Origin: Hypomesus transpacificus
Taxonomy: Eukaryota > Chordata > Actinopteri > Osmeriformes > Osmeridae
DNA: 64,000 bases
Reading direction: 5' to 3'
Assembly (NCBI RefSeq): GCF_021917145.1
Contig: NC_061078.1
Location: 6,769,047 to 6,833,046, forward strand
Positions 1 to 12,386 of the stretch are shown in pieces. How positions within the stretch are numbered: position 1 is the first letter of the stretch; every line of letters starts with the position of its first letter. The notes under the pieces were generated by a model that searched no databases, was not told the DNA's origin, and saw nothing but the letters and a program-made list of their open reading frames with translations. The translations under genes and the position numbers were made by a program.

Positions 1-226
1 TAACTCTACCTAACTAGACGTCAGCAGCAAGCCAGTTGTGATTAGTCATGAAGCTTAACTCAATAACTTCATCCGTCTGTCTCCCCTGTCTCCCTCCCCC
101 GTCTCTTTCCCTCATAATTGTCCCCTGTCTCCCCCCCATATCTCTCTACCCTGTTCCCCTTCCTTGTCTCCCTGCCCCATCTCTCTCCCTCGTCTTTCTT
201 CTTGTCTCCCCCTGCTGTCTCCACAG

Positions 227-1428
227 CCCCTGACGGTCTCTCCTACGGGGGCTCTCTTGGGGACCTGAGGTCCACCTGCATGGATGAGTTTCCTCCTGCC
301 TTCGACTTTGACTCCTACACAGAGAGCCTGTCTCAGAGTCACACCCTGTACCCTGATTCTCCTCCTCAGTAAGGATCCCTGCATCACCAGCTTCCACTGC
401 CTCTCATCATCATTTCCTATATATATATTTCTTATCTTTTATGACCAGCTCACATTCAATGATGTGCCCCTCCCTGCCGCTAGCCCAGTTAGTCTCTCCG
501 CACACACCAAGGAAGGCTAGGAGGGATCCTGATCATGGTGTATTACTGTGGACCGGCGATGTATGTGTGTACGTGTGTGTGTGTGTCCTCGGTGCCTCAG
601 TGTGCAAGGCAAGCCGGTGTTGCCACAACTACAGATGGTGTAGGGAGGCTGAACGCTCACCTGTGGAGCCTGTCAACACTTGCGCTTCCGCTCAGGGTAC
701 TGCAGAGCTGGGCGCATACCAGAATACACAAACACACACACTCAAAACTGACACATGCACACATTCAAACACACATAAACATGGAATGGACCTGACACTC
801 ACACAGCAAATGGGAAGGACCTGAACACAAAGACCTGATGCCCTAGGTCCTATACTGCGGACAGGTCCTATACTGCGGACACCCACAACACACACACCTA
901 ATACAAACACTCTAACTCTATGTTAACCCCTTTCTTCTACAACACACATACACACCCTCATTATGTCTCTCTCAGCTACCACACATACACACTCTCTCAT
1001 TATGCCTCTCTCTCCTACAACACACTCTCATTACGCCTTTCCTACAACACACCCGCACACACACACACACACACACACTCCCATAAAAATTGGAAGTAAC
1101 CATTGTTTAAAGCCAGGGTTGCAGGACTGTTGTGATGGAACAGGAACCTGTAATGAAGATTTAGACAGCAATCCCAGCTTTAGTGTCCCAGAGGGAGTCA
1201 TCGTTCTTGCAATAAGCTATTAGGAAGCAACACCTAGGTTCCCAGAATCCTAGGGGGGAGGTTGTTATAACAGGAGTGTGTGTGTGTGTGCACGCGCATG
1301 TTTGTGTGTGTGATTTAGTGAGAGAATGATTAAGTGTGCTTTTGTGCACAATATAGAAAGTGTGTGTGTACGTTTCCTGGAATCCGAGGGGGGCTCACAT
1401 GAGTGTGTGTGCGTCTGCATGCAGGAGT

Positions 1429-1519
<91 letters not shown>

Positions 1520-2381
1520 CTGGAGATGTCAGGTGGCTGAGCGGTGAGGGAGTCGGGCTAGTAATCTAAAGGTCGCCAGTTCGATTCCCGGCCACACCAT
1601 GACGTTGTGTCCTTGGGCAAGGCACTTCACCTTATTTGCCTCGGGGGGAATGTCCCTGTACTTACTGTAAGTCGCTCTGGATAAGAGCGTCTGCTAAATG
1701 ACTAAATGTAAATGTACCTGAGAGGTTCAAACACCTCGTTTTAGTCAGGTGGGGTTCCTAGCTTTGTGTAATCCCCTGGACCCACAGGCCCACAGGCAGG
1801 CCCCTCAGGGTTAGAAGGCTTGTTTGACACCACAATTCTCTTCCAAACTTGCAATCCCACATAGAAGACACACAAACACTATATTTGTGTACAATATTCC
1901 AATAAACAAAGTGGAAACATGGTGACAGAACCAAGGCAACAGCAAATAATGCATTGTATTGATATGGAGCAGTAAACCCAATAACCACCTTTTCAAACAT
2001 CTGCTCTGTTCCAGCTATGAGGAGTGTGTGGGGCCCGGAGCCACACAGATCTATGTTCCCACAGATGATCCCCCTCCCTACTCGCTGACGGACCCCTGTC
2101 AGCAGCACCAGGAGACCCCCTACAGAAGCCTGGAGACATCTGCTTCAGCTTCCTGGTTAGCTCCCAGCACTGCCTCACATTACCCAATCAGACTTCAGGA
2201 TCTCAGGCGGCAGCCAATCGCCTCCATCTCCCTTTCAACCCTCCCCCAAGAGGATGCACCCCCTTACGAGGCAGTGGTGCATGAACAGCACCAACCCCTT
2301 CCCTTGATGCCACTGGACGTGCTCAAATACCAATCAGAAAACAGCCTCCCGCCACAACCAGATCAGCACAGGATTCTGTAA
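227..2381 (+). CDS. bean1: bean1, 3' part (last two coding exons)
   Basis: BEAN1 is a single-pass membrane protein whose cytoplasmic tail binds the WW domains of the ubiquitin ligase NEDD4. Two exons are visible: 227-368 (enters one base into a codon, GT donor at 369) and 2015-2381 (acceptor ttccag, stop TAA 2379-2381). The phases fit. The joined segment reads LYPDSPPHYEECVGPGAT, then YVPTDDPPPYSLTD, almost identical to mammalian BEAN1. PPHY and PPPY are PPxY motifs, and a later APPYEAV matches the mammalian LPPYEAV. The membrane segment and N-terminus lie left of the window. The fish C-terminus after APPYEAV is divergent and ends QHRIL. Family identity is firm; the exact upstream exon is not visible. 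Confidence 0.9.
1430..1517. repeat. (GT)n microsatellite
   Basis: An uninterrupted run of about 44 GT units in the last bean1 intron, directly left of a SINE. Shorter (CA)n and (GT)n runs occur at 560-590, 1050-1080 and 1276-1290. Confidence 0.95.
1529..1716 (+). mobile_element. tRNA-headed SINE, copy 1
   Basis: The head (GGTGGCTGAGCGG, then AGTTCGATTCC) resembles the A and B boxes of a tRNA-type RNA polymerase III promoter. A conserved body and a tail, CTCTGGATAAGAGCGTCTGC then AAATGACTAAATGTAAATG, follow. A second, inverted copy at 63490-63678 aligns over its whole length with few differences. It lies in the last intron of bean1. The tail type is common in salmonid, pike and smelt genomes; I cannot name the family exactly. 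Confidence 0.9.
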
Positions 2382-2506
2382 AAGTGGGGCTGTGGAAATC
2401 TTACTGTAAAACCAGAACTGGGCCTATAGAACTCTTCCTATAGAACTGGACCTGGGTCTGTAAAACTCTTCCTAAAGAATTGGAACAGGGACCGTAGAAC
2501 TCTACC

Positions 2507-2509
<3 letters not shown>

Positions 2510-2544
<35 letters not shown>
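2510..2544. repeat. poly(C) tract, 35 nt
   Basis: A homopolymer of 35 C shortly after the bean1 stop codon. Other long G/C runs are at 11351-11386, 34082-34106, 24788-24801, 49698-49711, 55243-55257, 59012-59025 and 60500-60514. Confidence 0.95.
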
Positions 2545-2545
<1 letters not shown>

Positions 2546-5500
2546 CCACAATCCCTGCTCTCCATATTAGGATGGTGCTGCTGTCTCCCAGCAGAGCCTT
2601 CTGCTGCATGCAGCAGCCTGGCTTCCACTCAACTGCCTGATTCACACAGACCCTACCTCTGGGATAAGTGTCTTCATCCCAATATGTCCGCCGCATCATC
2701 CCTTTAACCCTGGGGCACCGCACCGCCATGGAAACATAGGCATTCCTTGTCACTGGTGCATTGTGGGGGTTGTAGTGTTTCCTTTCTCAGAATGAAGATG
2801 CTTGTAGTAAGTGTCCCTCTTACTGTTGACATAGAGTTAACACACAGATACTGTAGAATGTTCCGTTAGCGCCTTCCTAAATCTCACATTCCATTCCAAC
2901 ACATCCTGTTGTTCCAAAAGACTGATCTTTCCCTCATTCAATAACATTACAGCTCTGTATGTAGCAGGTCTTTAAGACTCCTTTGATTAATGGCAGTACG
3001 TCGTTGTTTGTTCAATAGTGAGTTACGTTTTTTGCACTATTGCATGAAAGGTCTTCCTTTCTGCATTGTAGACTGGCATGGTCCCTGAGTGTGCACTATT
3101 GGCATTGCCCTCTACTGTGGAGCAGGGCTTTTTTAGACACAGACTGTTCTGGCTCCACCTCCCATGACCTCATGCTCACACAGTAGAATACCTTACCCAG
3201 ATACTTGGAGACGTGCTTTAGACACGTGTTAGACATTGCTTTCCCCATGTCGTAGGACTGGACTCAGACGTCAGCTTAGCAGGCTAATGCAGACCAACAC
3301 ATGTGCTGTGGTGACTTGTCCTCCCTCCTTCCTCTTTTGTTGCTTTCGATCAGCCCTCCATGGTGAGGTCAATCACTGTGAGCACCATCAGGTTGGTAGT
3401 TTACTTTTATAGTTTAAAATCATAGTTTGGTTATTTAGACAGCTTGCTTCAATGATGAACTATGGACTCAAGTCATAGTTCACCATGGTAATTTACTATG
3501 GAAGTTTACTATTGAAATACTCAACATCAACTATTGTAGTTTGGATTCTCATATTTCACTATGGTAGTTTACTATGGTAGTTTGCTATGGTAGTTTGTTT
3601 ACTACTATAGTTTACTGCAATGGTTAATTATAGTGGTAGCTAACTACTACTCTATTATAATTTGCTATAATAGTCAACTATGGACCCCAATCATAATTCT
3701 TTATGGTAGTTTTCTATGGTAGTTTCTTACCACATTTTATGTAGTATTTTACCATGGATGCAATACTTTACCATGTCCACATTAATCCACTGCCATAATG
3801 GAGATATGTTCTTGATTGTCAAGGAGATGTTCTGGATAGTTTAGGTCAAGGCCCTCAAGGCAGCATTCCTGAAGCTCAACAGCCATGTATCACCACCAAG
3901 TTCTCACTTATTATCAGCACAAATATACAGTATGTTATTACAGTTGATGTTGTTTTAAGTATGAGAACTTTGACACATCCATTGAACAAAGTAGTCCCCT
4001 TTAGATAACACCTCCAGCCCAGTTACATGGTGCAGTGTTAATATGCTGGAAAAACAATTATATGCTTCAGAATGTTTAACTTGGAGTATATTATGGAGTA
4101 TATTATTAAGTCATGTTTGTAATACAAATACAACACAGCACTGGGCTTGGTGAACAGTAGCCAAATGCAAACCATTATTACTGTCACATCCTCCATCAGT
4201 ATGGGCCTGACTCATCATGGTCTTTTCAAAGTTGCACATCTTTTTCCTTTATATTTCTCTCTAAAAAAGTATCTTATGTGGCTCAGCTGTTGATGTTTCA
4301 ACAACTTTTCCTCTCCTAGAGATGTTGGGGACACGCCTGTCGAGCACCATGACTGTTAGAATGCCTAACACCGTAGCCATAGAAATGTAATGCAATGAAT
4401 TAAAGTATAAGAGCTTTTCTATCTAAAATACTGTATCTTACTGTTCTAAGTGGGTTCTAAATGTGTTGTGGTCTGTTAGTCTGTTGTTATTATTACTGTC
4501 CTGTCTTCTAAGTATGCGGAACTGAAACGAAAGACCTCACAATTGTTAGATAACAAGTGTAATGTTTTGCCGAGTGTTCATTTGTTGAATGTTGGTGTTA
4601 GTTTAAGAGATGTACGAGGTAGCCTGGCTGTTTCTTTCCAGGCAGTTTTTTTCTAATTTGGCTGGGGTTTTGGGGGGATGAGTAGAGGGAAGTGAGTAGA
4701 GGGATTACGGTTCTATTACATAGCACAACACACAAATTCTTGTCAATCTTCAGTGCCACTCTATTCTCCACGGAACACTGGGAGAATGTTCACTTGCTGT
4801 ATGTAGCATATGCTCATCCTAATCCAATGTTGGTGAAGCAGCACCCCTGAAGCTAATCTTTCATGTGGATTATTAAGATAACGATACAGTACGGTATGCA
4901 CAGAAACTGTAGCCTCGACAGGTCAGAATAATATGTTCCTCTGCCCCTTGGCAGTGAAAGATGGTAGATTGTGTATTGTACTTGGTGTAGAGGAAGGGTG
5001 CGGTATAGCCTGCTTCTATAAGACCTGCTGTGTCCCCATGAAGGCAGCTCTACCCCAGAGCCAGAACCACAAGCTTGGCTGCTTTAACCAGAACACCAGA
5101 GGTCTCCATCCCTTTTCCTGGACAACTACTGTTTCATCCTGTAGGTGTTCACTCCAGCCCCCCTTGTATCTAACATGAATCAGCTTGTCAACCAGCTAAT
5201 TATCAGTTTCTTGTGTGCACAATTTGGATTGGAACATATCACACAAACAGGAGCATGGTTGGAGGAAAAATGTATAGCTCTTCCAGTTAGAGCATACACT
5301 GCTAGACTGTATCCTGTCATCCTGGCTGGTGGTAGGCTTAGCGTTTTTGTGACAACTGTGGGACAAGACTGTCGTTGTGGTTTTACTCTCCCTCCATCCT
5401 GTGTGACAATCATTCTTGTTTCATTAGTCACAGTTGTCAATGGTTACTTGGGCTACGTCTTAGAACGTTTATGTATAATTTCTCTAATTAGAGGGAAGTA

Positions 5501-5741
5501 AATAAAGATCACTTCTCTGACTTGAGTCTGAAGTGTGGATGTTTTGGCTTGCAGGAGTGAACCGAAAGTCTGCTGAGATTTAAAAAAAATATATATAAAA
5601 AAACCTTGAGACCTTTTCAAACTTTTTGTTTCTTCCTAGAAAAGAGCTCTGCAGAACCAGAATATTTTTTGTAAGAAAGAAAGTAATATGATGACTTAAT
5701 CCTAGTTATTCATGTTACAGATCTGATCTTTGAAGACGATT

Positions 5742-5756
5742 GCGCCATCTACTGGT
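5742..5756 (-). promoter_or_regulatory. CTCF-like core motif
   Basis: The reverse strand reads ACCAGTAGATGGCGC, a good match to the vertebrate CTCF core CCASYAGRKGGC. It lies between bean1 and spata2l. This is a motif match only. Confidence 0.4.
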
Positions 5757-6199
5757 ACTGTCAAACAAATAAGGCTAACTTTTGTGCAATAGCGCCAGTA
5801 AGGAAACAGAAAGTATTCGTAATACAAGTTTAGTCGGTAAAAATGCATAATGGCTTGATGTTGCTCCACAATTACCAGAAACCAGGAAGGCAAAGCATAG
5901 GCCTATCTATGTCTGTGTGTTTTTATGATTTTCCTTCAATACTTATTGAGCTCTTTCTCCTCACACTTAATTTGTAAGGCGTGTGCTGTGTGTGTAACGT
6001 CCCACTTCACGTAGCCTACGTGATAAAATATGGGCTAATCATATGTATCCTGACTAGTGTTTACGACAATGTGTCATTTTGTTTCCGCCTCGTCTTTCTT
6101 CATGACAAACCTACCTCGCTTATCCCTTTGGCACTTACTAAATGTACTTCCTCGTTTCATTTCTAAAACCAAACACGGCTTGTATTTCTTCAGAAAACC

Positions 6200-8062
6200 A
6201 TGACGAACAGTCCTGACCAAACGCCAGATGACCGTCACATTGTCTTTGAAGAATATCAAGATTATTACATACAAACTGGTAGCCCGGAAGTGTGTAAAGA
6301 GACTCCGGTTACTGAGAAAGCTGTGCGCTTCTTGTCAGATTCGGATCCCGCGGGAAGGTTTCGTACAGTAGACTTCTATCACATCGTGTCAGAATGTTCA
6401 AAAATAGGCTCCAGAGATTGTCGGAGTGTACTTGCTGCACTCATCAAAGCTACTGAAATGTTGGAGGTGCTTTGTGTCAATCTGTTTCTCTACCCATGGA
6501 AGAAAGAAATAAAGAGCCTCAAGGTAAAATAAAATGCAAATTCTTAGTTAACCTGTGTATACAGTACCTTGCATGTGCGTGATGGTAGATGAAATGTATA
6601 AGGGAAAGTCCCAGTATTGTTTTGTCGCTAACTAAACATATTCTCGTAATATAACAACATAATGTTACATCTTTCTTGTCAGACTTACACAGGTGCGTTT
6701 GTCTACTGTCTCAAAGCTGTGTTGCCACTCAGCATCACTCAAGCCATCCTGGCTACAGTGGGTTACCAGCCCCAGTCTGACACACAGTACGTGCTGGCTG
6801 ACTCTGTAGACCCTGAGAAGGTCATCCAAGTCGGTTTTGACCTATTCCTGGCCAGGATGGAGTGTGAGCACCTGCTACAGGTCATGAGTCAAAGTCCACA
6901 ACCTGAGTGCCTTGAGATCCTGTGCAGGAGAGGCACGTCTCCCAGCATCACAGGTCCCGAGGAACCAGCATCAGGGAGGGCTGAGAGGGAGAAACAAGAG
7001 AAGGAGGAGGACGTTGTGGAGGGAGAGCTCTGTACTGGGTGCCCTTTGGTGGCTCCTGGTCCACAGGAGAACGAAGAGAGCCAGGTGAGCTCACCAGGGC
7101 GGCCTGAGGTGGGCCTTCCCCTGGAGGCTGCCTCTAAGCCCCCCACACAAAGCCCCTCCCCAGGCCTCAGACCCTCCAGTACAGCCTTGAATGAAGACCG
7201 GTTCCACCTGGAGATGCAGTGCAACTACCCAGACCTGGCAATTAGACAGAAGCGCATCTTCAGTAAAATCCCAAGGCCTCCAGCGGCGCAGAGCATCCGG
7301 GAGAAGCAGCAGGCTGATGAGCCTGGCAGAGCTACGTCTGGCTTAGCCAGTCAACTGGTTGGGCCCCAGTACACCTTACACACTGCAGCAGCCGAAAGCC
7401 CTCCTACGCAGCCCCTCAGTCAGAACCCCCTGCCCAGACCCACTCCTCAACAGGATTTAAGGAGCAGAGTTGAACAGGAGGGCCCTGAGAAGCAGGGTGG
7501 GCTTGAGGCTGGGTCTGAGGCTAAGACTGAGGCCTGGACTGAGGCTGGTGAGGAGGAGGAAGAGGAGGAGGAAGTCAGACAGCTAGCGGAGCGGATGGGC
7601 CAGATGTATGTGTGTAAGGAGAACCTGGGATATCCCATAGAGGAGACCGGAACCCCTGATCCTCACCCTGACCAAAGCTCCAACAGGAGCCCGGCCCCGC
7701 CCATACTTTGCCATCCCTCCCTGGTGCCTGTCTGTCATATCCCAGGGTGCAACAGCTGTGGAGTGGGCATGGACAACCTCAGAGAGCCGCCTCACTCTGT
7801 GTACGTCCCAGCCTGTCACCTGGAGCTGTGTGACCCCAGCCAGAACCAGAGTCAGGCAACAAAGAGCCCCAGGGCGCAGATGGAGTATTCTGCAGTTGTA
7901 GGCCCCAGGGCGCAGCTGCAGCATGCTATGGAAGGGCCCAGCATGGAGGTGCAGCACCAGGCAGTGGTGGGCCCCAGAGTGCAGCAGCACAGGAGCCCCA
8001 TACAGCAGCCTGAAGATGACTTGCTGCAAACTTATGTTATGGTGGAACATGACAAAAAGTGA
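6200..8062 (+). CDS. spata2l: spata2l: SPATA2-like PUB-domain adaptor
   Basis: SPATA2-family proteins bridge the deubiquitinase CYLD to the linear-ubiquitin ligase LUBAC (HOIP) in TNF and NOD2 signalling. Two exons, 6200-6523 and 6683-8062, join in phase 0 (donor AAG/GTAAAA, acceptor TTGTCAG) to give 567 residues. Residues about 15-200 form the PUB-type helical domain, with the family hallmarks INLFLYPWKKE-like (NLFLYPWKKEIKSLK), TYTGAFVYCLKAVLP and LFLARMECEHLL. The middle is long, Pro/Glu-rich and probably disordered. An acidic run is followed by GQMYVC (Y417), which resembles the PUB-interacting motif of SPATA2 and OTULIN. A Cys/His-rich stretch (CHIPGCNSCG, then CHLELC) looks like the remnant of the C-terminal zinc finger. 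SPATA2 itself is less likely because the C-terminus lacks the full finger. Confidence 0.88.
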
Positions 8063-9323
8063 TATTATCAAAAATCCTATTTTCAAGAACTCTCTTATGC
8101 GTTTCAGTGTTTAAAAGTGATACAATGTTCATTTACTTGACATTGTGTCCAAGAAAATGTGCTCAGTATCTCAGGTTGCAAATATATTTTCTTTCAGATT
8201 ATTCTCAGGTAACAATATTTACTTGAATCCCCTTTAAATAATATATAATTAGGATGTTTTAGTCCATTGCTTTGTTTGTTCTTTGAGGAAATGAGATCAT
8301 TGGTGCCAAAGGGGATTTCCTATTAAGGTGCGACTCAGAGGGAGCCTTTCAGAAGGGAATGCTATGACAATACAGCACTAACAGCACTTACTCAGACCAT
8401 GAAACGTATTGACAAGTTATACAATTGTGTACAGATTATAACCATGAATGTCAGACATCAACTGTTGCTAGATCGTTCATTATGACTGATGCACAGATCA
8501 TTGAATAAAACCAAAATGCTTGCTTGTCCTCAGATGTGCTCGTCTCATTCAAATGGCTTGAAGTGTTTGGACTTCTTTCAAGTAAAGTACAGTTATGTAC
8601 ATAAGTCTACTAATCATTATTTTAATCATTTAAAATAATAGCAAACAGTATGAACAGGTTGTAGGGGTAAGCACAGGACAGTACTATGGTCTGCAAGCTT
8701 ATTCACAAACAACATTGAAAGCTTCAATCTCCAAAAAAGGTAAAATGTTCATAAATAGATCAAATCATATTCTCTAAAGTGTAATGAAAGGGGGTGTTTG
8801 TGTGCACAGCAAAGCGGGATGGAAGTGAAGTTTATGATGGGGTCATGACTAACCTGTGGCTACATGTAACCCTATGTCTGGAGCAAAGACTTGATCTAAT
8901 TTGGTCAAAGAAAGTGAACAGACAATTCCCTGTAGAAATAAAATATAATACAAATAAAATAAACATCTAATTTGGTCAATGTTAGATGCAACTGAACTTC
9001 AAGTGAGGTAAGTAACAGATGTGTGAAACATGAAATCTCTCACTAAAGACAGAACGCAAAGAGCCTTAATCTTTGTGATCATTGTGAAAGACATCTTAAA
9101 AACAGTGTAACTGTGATATTATCACATAAGAAAACCATGTCTCTGTTTCGGCAGTCAATGAGTGAGCCATGAAGTCAAGTAATATATGTACATTGATTAA
9201 CTACAGAAATAATTTAGTTTCACGGTACGCAGCCTATACATTATTCAGAATAGCTAATGTAAACCCATCTGATAAAAAGATTTGTGTGTTTTGTTTGCTT
9301 GGCTGATTCTTCTGGTTAAAGCC
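8063..9323. other. spata2l 3' UTR and convergent intergenic spacer to tk2
   Basis: AT-rich, with no coding signal seen. An AATAAA at 8504-8509 is a likely spata2l polyadenylation signal. spata2l and tk2 converge here. Confidence 0.65.
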
Positions 9324-11349
9324 TCAGACACGGCTGGCAGCCAGGATCTTCTCCCGGTTCTCCTCATACTGGTGGAGCATCTTCTGACGGTCGTGGTCCG
9401 CCGAGATAACCTGAGACAGGGACAGCATCGTTAAAAACACAGCAGCTATATCATGACACAAGGACAAACATCTGAAGATTTGTGACGCCATGGGTGACTT
9501 GACAATATGGCGGAATGTAATTGGTCACTCACCAGAACTGGAGCAGGAAGTGGGAAGGTGGTCTGGTTGATCAGCCAATCTTCATACAGCTTGTGAATGG
9601 CCTCAAGATATTCCTGTTGAGAAAACAGGGGCCCTAGAGTCTAGATATTCTTCATTTTCTTTTAGGTGGAATATGATAACAGGCTTGTAGACTCTTGTGC
9701 AAAGCAATGAGCAGCCCCTTATGACAAACCACTTACAGCATTTGCCTATTGTTTTGCAAAAAAGGGCTATGCCCAACCAAGTTCAAACAATATCCTCCTA
9801 CCATAGGGATGACCTTCTCCTCCTCCCTGCATCTATCTTTTAGACGCTCATAGCAGGTCTTCGGGGATGTCTGCAGGTACACTAGAATAGAACAGGACAA
9901 AATAGAACTGAATAGGAAAGAATAGAACAGAACAAAACTGTAAAAAAAAGACATAACAATTTAGAACAAAGATTAGTAGAACAGCACGTAAAGGAAGATG
10001 ATGATCCTAAGGTATTGTTTAAAGCAGCGTGTTTGACGCGATTAAGCAGTGTCATTTAAGCTCGTAAACTCACCAATGAGGTCCACTGGTATGGCGATGT
10101 TTTGTGTAATCCAATCGAACCACTCACTGAGAACAGCAAAATCCACCTCTGGCATCTTCCCACTGCAGAACATAAAATATGACTGTAGTCTCAAGTCAGG
10201 CCTGTAGACACAGCTCAGCAGTATCAGGTTTTTAGTTTGTGGTCTGTAGTCCTGGGTCTGTAGTCTCAGTCCTGTAGTGTTTCAACAGGACCATACGTTC
10301 CCCCAGTCTAGGTCTAACACACCCAGCAGCACTATCCCACACATGTCCACAGCTGGACTTAGCCGTAATGACATACCTTTTAAAGAGGTTCTCCACGAAA
10401 ATGTTCTTAGCGCTGTAGATAGACCTCTCCATCATCCTCACAGGGGCTGACTGGAGAGCAACACACACAGCAACACTGTCAGTCACAAGGCTTGACATGT
10501 TTGGATCTCTGAGAGGCGTGAGGACACCCCGAGGACCCTGTACTTGTGTTATACTATGTAATACACCTCACAGGTCAACGTATCTCATGCAGAGGTCCAT
10601 TAAGTCTACCTACTGTAGGTGACAGGTGTCTGTCCAGCATGGTCAGCTGAATGTAGGTCTGTAGAGTAAGGCCCCATCGGGTAGGTTCCTGGTACATCAG
10701 CCCCTGAGAGACAGAGATACACAAACAACTGTCATCTTCCATCTATTACAGTCATGAAGATACACACGGTTCTTATTGTTCATCTACAGCCCTAACAGAG
10801 GACACTGAGCAAGGTAAGCAATGGCTACGCACCAGGGGATTGTGTCCTCGAACATTTCGCCATTTGGACACAGGCTCTGTCAGCACCTGCCGTGTAAGAA
10901 GAAGAGCAGGAAGAGGTTAGCAAGTCAGCCACAAACCACTTTTCTTATTCTGGCTTTGATTCCCCATCTCACCTCAATGTTGTTGGTTTTACTGAAGTAC
11001 TCCAGACACGTGGTCTTTCCACTAGCAATGTTGCCCTCAATACAAATCTGAAATCAACAACGATGTGCATTACATACAATTCTAGGTTTATGTCTTGGTA
11101 TAACTTCAGTTTCAAACATATAGGCTACTGGGGTTTAGGTCACGTCCACGTCTATTTAAATACAAAAATACCTGAAAAAAATGCGAAAGTAATCCGAGTT
11201 GGATTTCTGATTAAAAAAAATTAATCAGTAGGAACAAGGCAAATACTGACCACGGCCTTCTTCTCCTCGCCATTACGCACCAGCTTCCCTTGGGAGGAAG
11301 ACAACATAATGAGATCAGTGTTTCCCACAGATTAGAAAACTATATGTGG

Positions 11350-11387
<38 letters not shown>

Positions 11388-12386
11388 CGAAATAATTCAC
11401 AAAATCAACAACAACAAACAAATAATTTCTGCATATGCAGGTAGCGACGCTGCATACAGGGTGCTAAATAACTATTTAACTGGTCGGCTCCATGACGCCG
11501 GGTAAGTAGCTAGCTCTTGAAACTTCTCACCAAAAGAACGAAGGGGAACCTTCGATTAAGACATGTCCGTCGGTACCTAGCGAAAAGTAGCCTCAACTTT
11601 CCTAGACCTTTAGCTACGGCACTAATGCTGAAGGCTCGCTGATGTAGCTGTCGGTCTCACTAGAACGGCGTATGCATTGTTGCTAACGTGTGCTGACGTA
11701 GTGACTGTGTGTGTATGTGAGAAAGACGCGTGCGTGAAAGAGACGGAGGGAGAGCAGGGGAAAGGAAATGCAGCTGAACGAATACGCTGCGTGTTTTTAC
11801 CTAAATAGCGATAAAAAAAATGTTTTACGTAACGCAATGTGTGGCGGCCGGTGTTGATTCTGTGGCGCACCGCCACAAATTAGTCTATGTGTGGGAAACA
11901 CTGGAGATAACTGAGGTCCTGGTCTGCCTCAGTCAGTCAGCTACGCAGCTAACGCTAAGTCAAAGACACAGAAGATAGTTATGGGAGGAGGACGAGTGGG
12001 GGGAAGAGAAAGGCAGGCAATTAGGATATGACCGGGCTTGGTTCTATTCCTTCTCTCGTGCTTTCGTACAGCGTGCAGCTGGTTTAAGGCTACAGTAGAA
12101 AGCTGTACGAAGAAGTCTTAAGCAGTGATTACATCATTATTAGTAGTAGTTCGCAGGGAGAAAGCGACATTTTTGTCGTTTTCTCTCCGCGAACTTCATA
12201 GTGATACATTTTAGCACACAGCCTCGAGCACCTACTTGTAATGTGGTGTGTATTGTTGCTATGAGTTCTCCTCTGCGATATGCTACTATGGAAAGATACG
12301 ACATGCGCCAATGAAACAGTCCAATTTGAAGACAGTCCAGTCACGCTTCTCCGCAATATATTATTAAACGAACAATTCAAGGACAT
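9324..12386 (-). CDS. tk2: tk2: mitochondrial thymidine kinase 2
   Basis: TK2 phosphorylates deoxythymidine, deoxycytidine and deoxyuridine in the mitochondrial matrix for mtDNA precursor salvage. Ten exons in coding order: 12236-12386, 11251-11288, 10973-11047, 10833-10886, 10614-10703, 10377-10450, 10074-10162, 9802-9881, 9533-9613, 9324-9410. All phases agree and give 272 residues (human 265). The P-loop GNIASGKT is at residues 68-75, followed by [17 protein letters not shown], the MERS signature, [17 protein letters not shown], the RCREEEK lid and the C-terminal helix. Exon 1 was inferred: its ATG at 12384-12386 opens a Ser/Arg-rich, acid-free leader typical of mitochondrial targeting, and it ends in exactly the phase exon 2 needs (A/GG). 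The start is about 500 bp from the divergent CKLF-type gene, suggesting a shared promoter region. A MITE sits in intron 1. Confidence 0.95.
11316..11903. mobile_element. MITE-like, hAT-type DNA transposon remnant in tk2 intron 1
   Basis: The ends are perfect 14-bp inverted repeats: CAGTGTTTCCCACA at 11316-11329 and its reverse complement at 11890-11903. GAGAT flanks both sides as a short direct repeat (11311-11315 and 11904-11908). The terminal sequence is of a kind common in fish hAT non-autonomous elements, though hAT normally leaves 8 bp, so only part of the target duplication may survive. No transposase is encoded. A 36-G tract lies inside the left end. Confidence 0.8.
11351..11386. repeat. 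poly(G) tract, 36 nt
   Basis: A homopolymer of G inside the left end of the MITE at 11316-11903; no interruption. Confidence 0.95.

Larger units (their letters stand above)
2382..6199. other. bean1 3' UTR and intergenic DNA
   Basis: No further coding exon was recognised. A tract of 35 C lies at 2510-2544. Near 3400-3800 the sequence is rich in diverged copies of TATGGTAGTTT, an old AT-rich tandem repeat. Candidate polyadenylation signals are ATTAAA near 4398 and AATAAA at 5501-5506, so the bean1 3' UTR could be long. The ORFs here have no family features. Confidence 0.6.

Noticed and set aside
1529-1600. A tRNA gene
   Set aside because: The A- and B-box-like head belongs to a SINE with a conserved body and tail, repeated at 63490-63678; no complete tRNA cloverleaf is evident.
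5145-5501. 118-codon ORF between bean1 and spata2l
   Set aside because: No recognisable family, no splice context; probably bean1 3' UTR or spacer.
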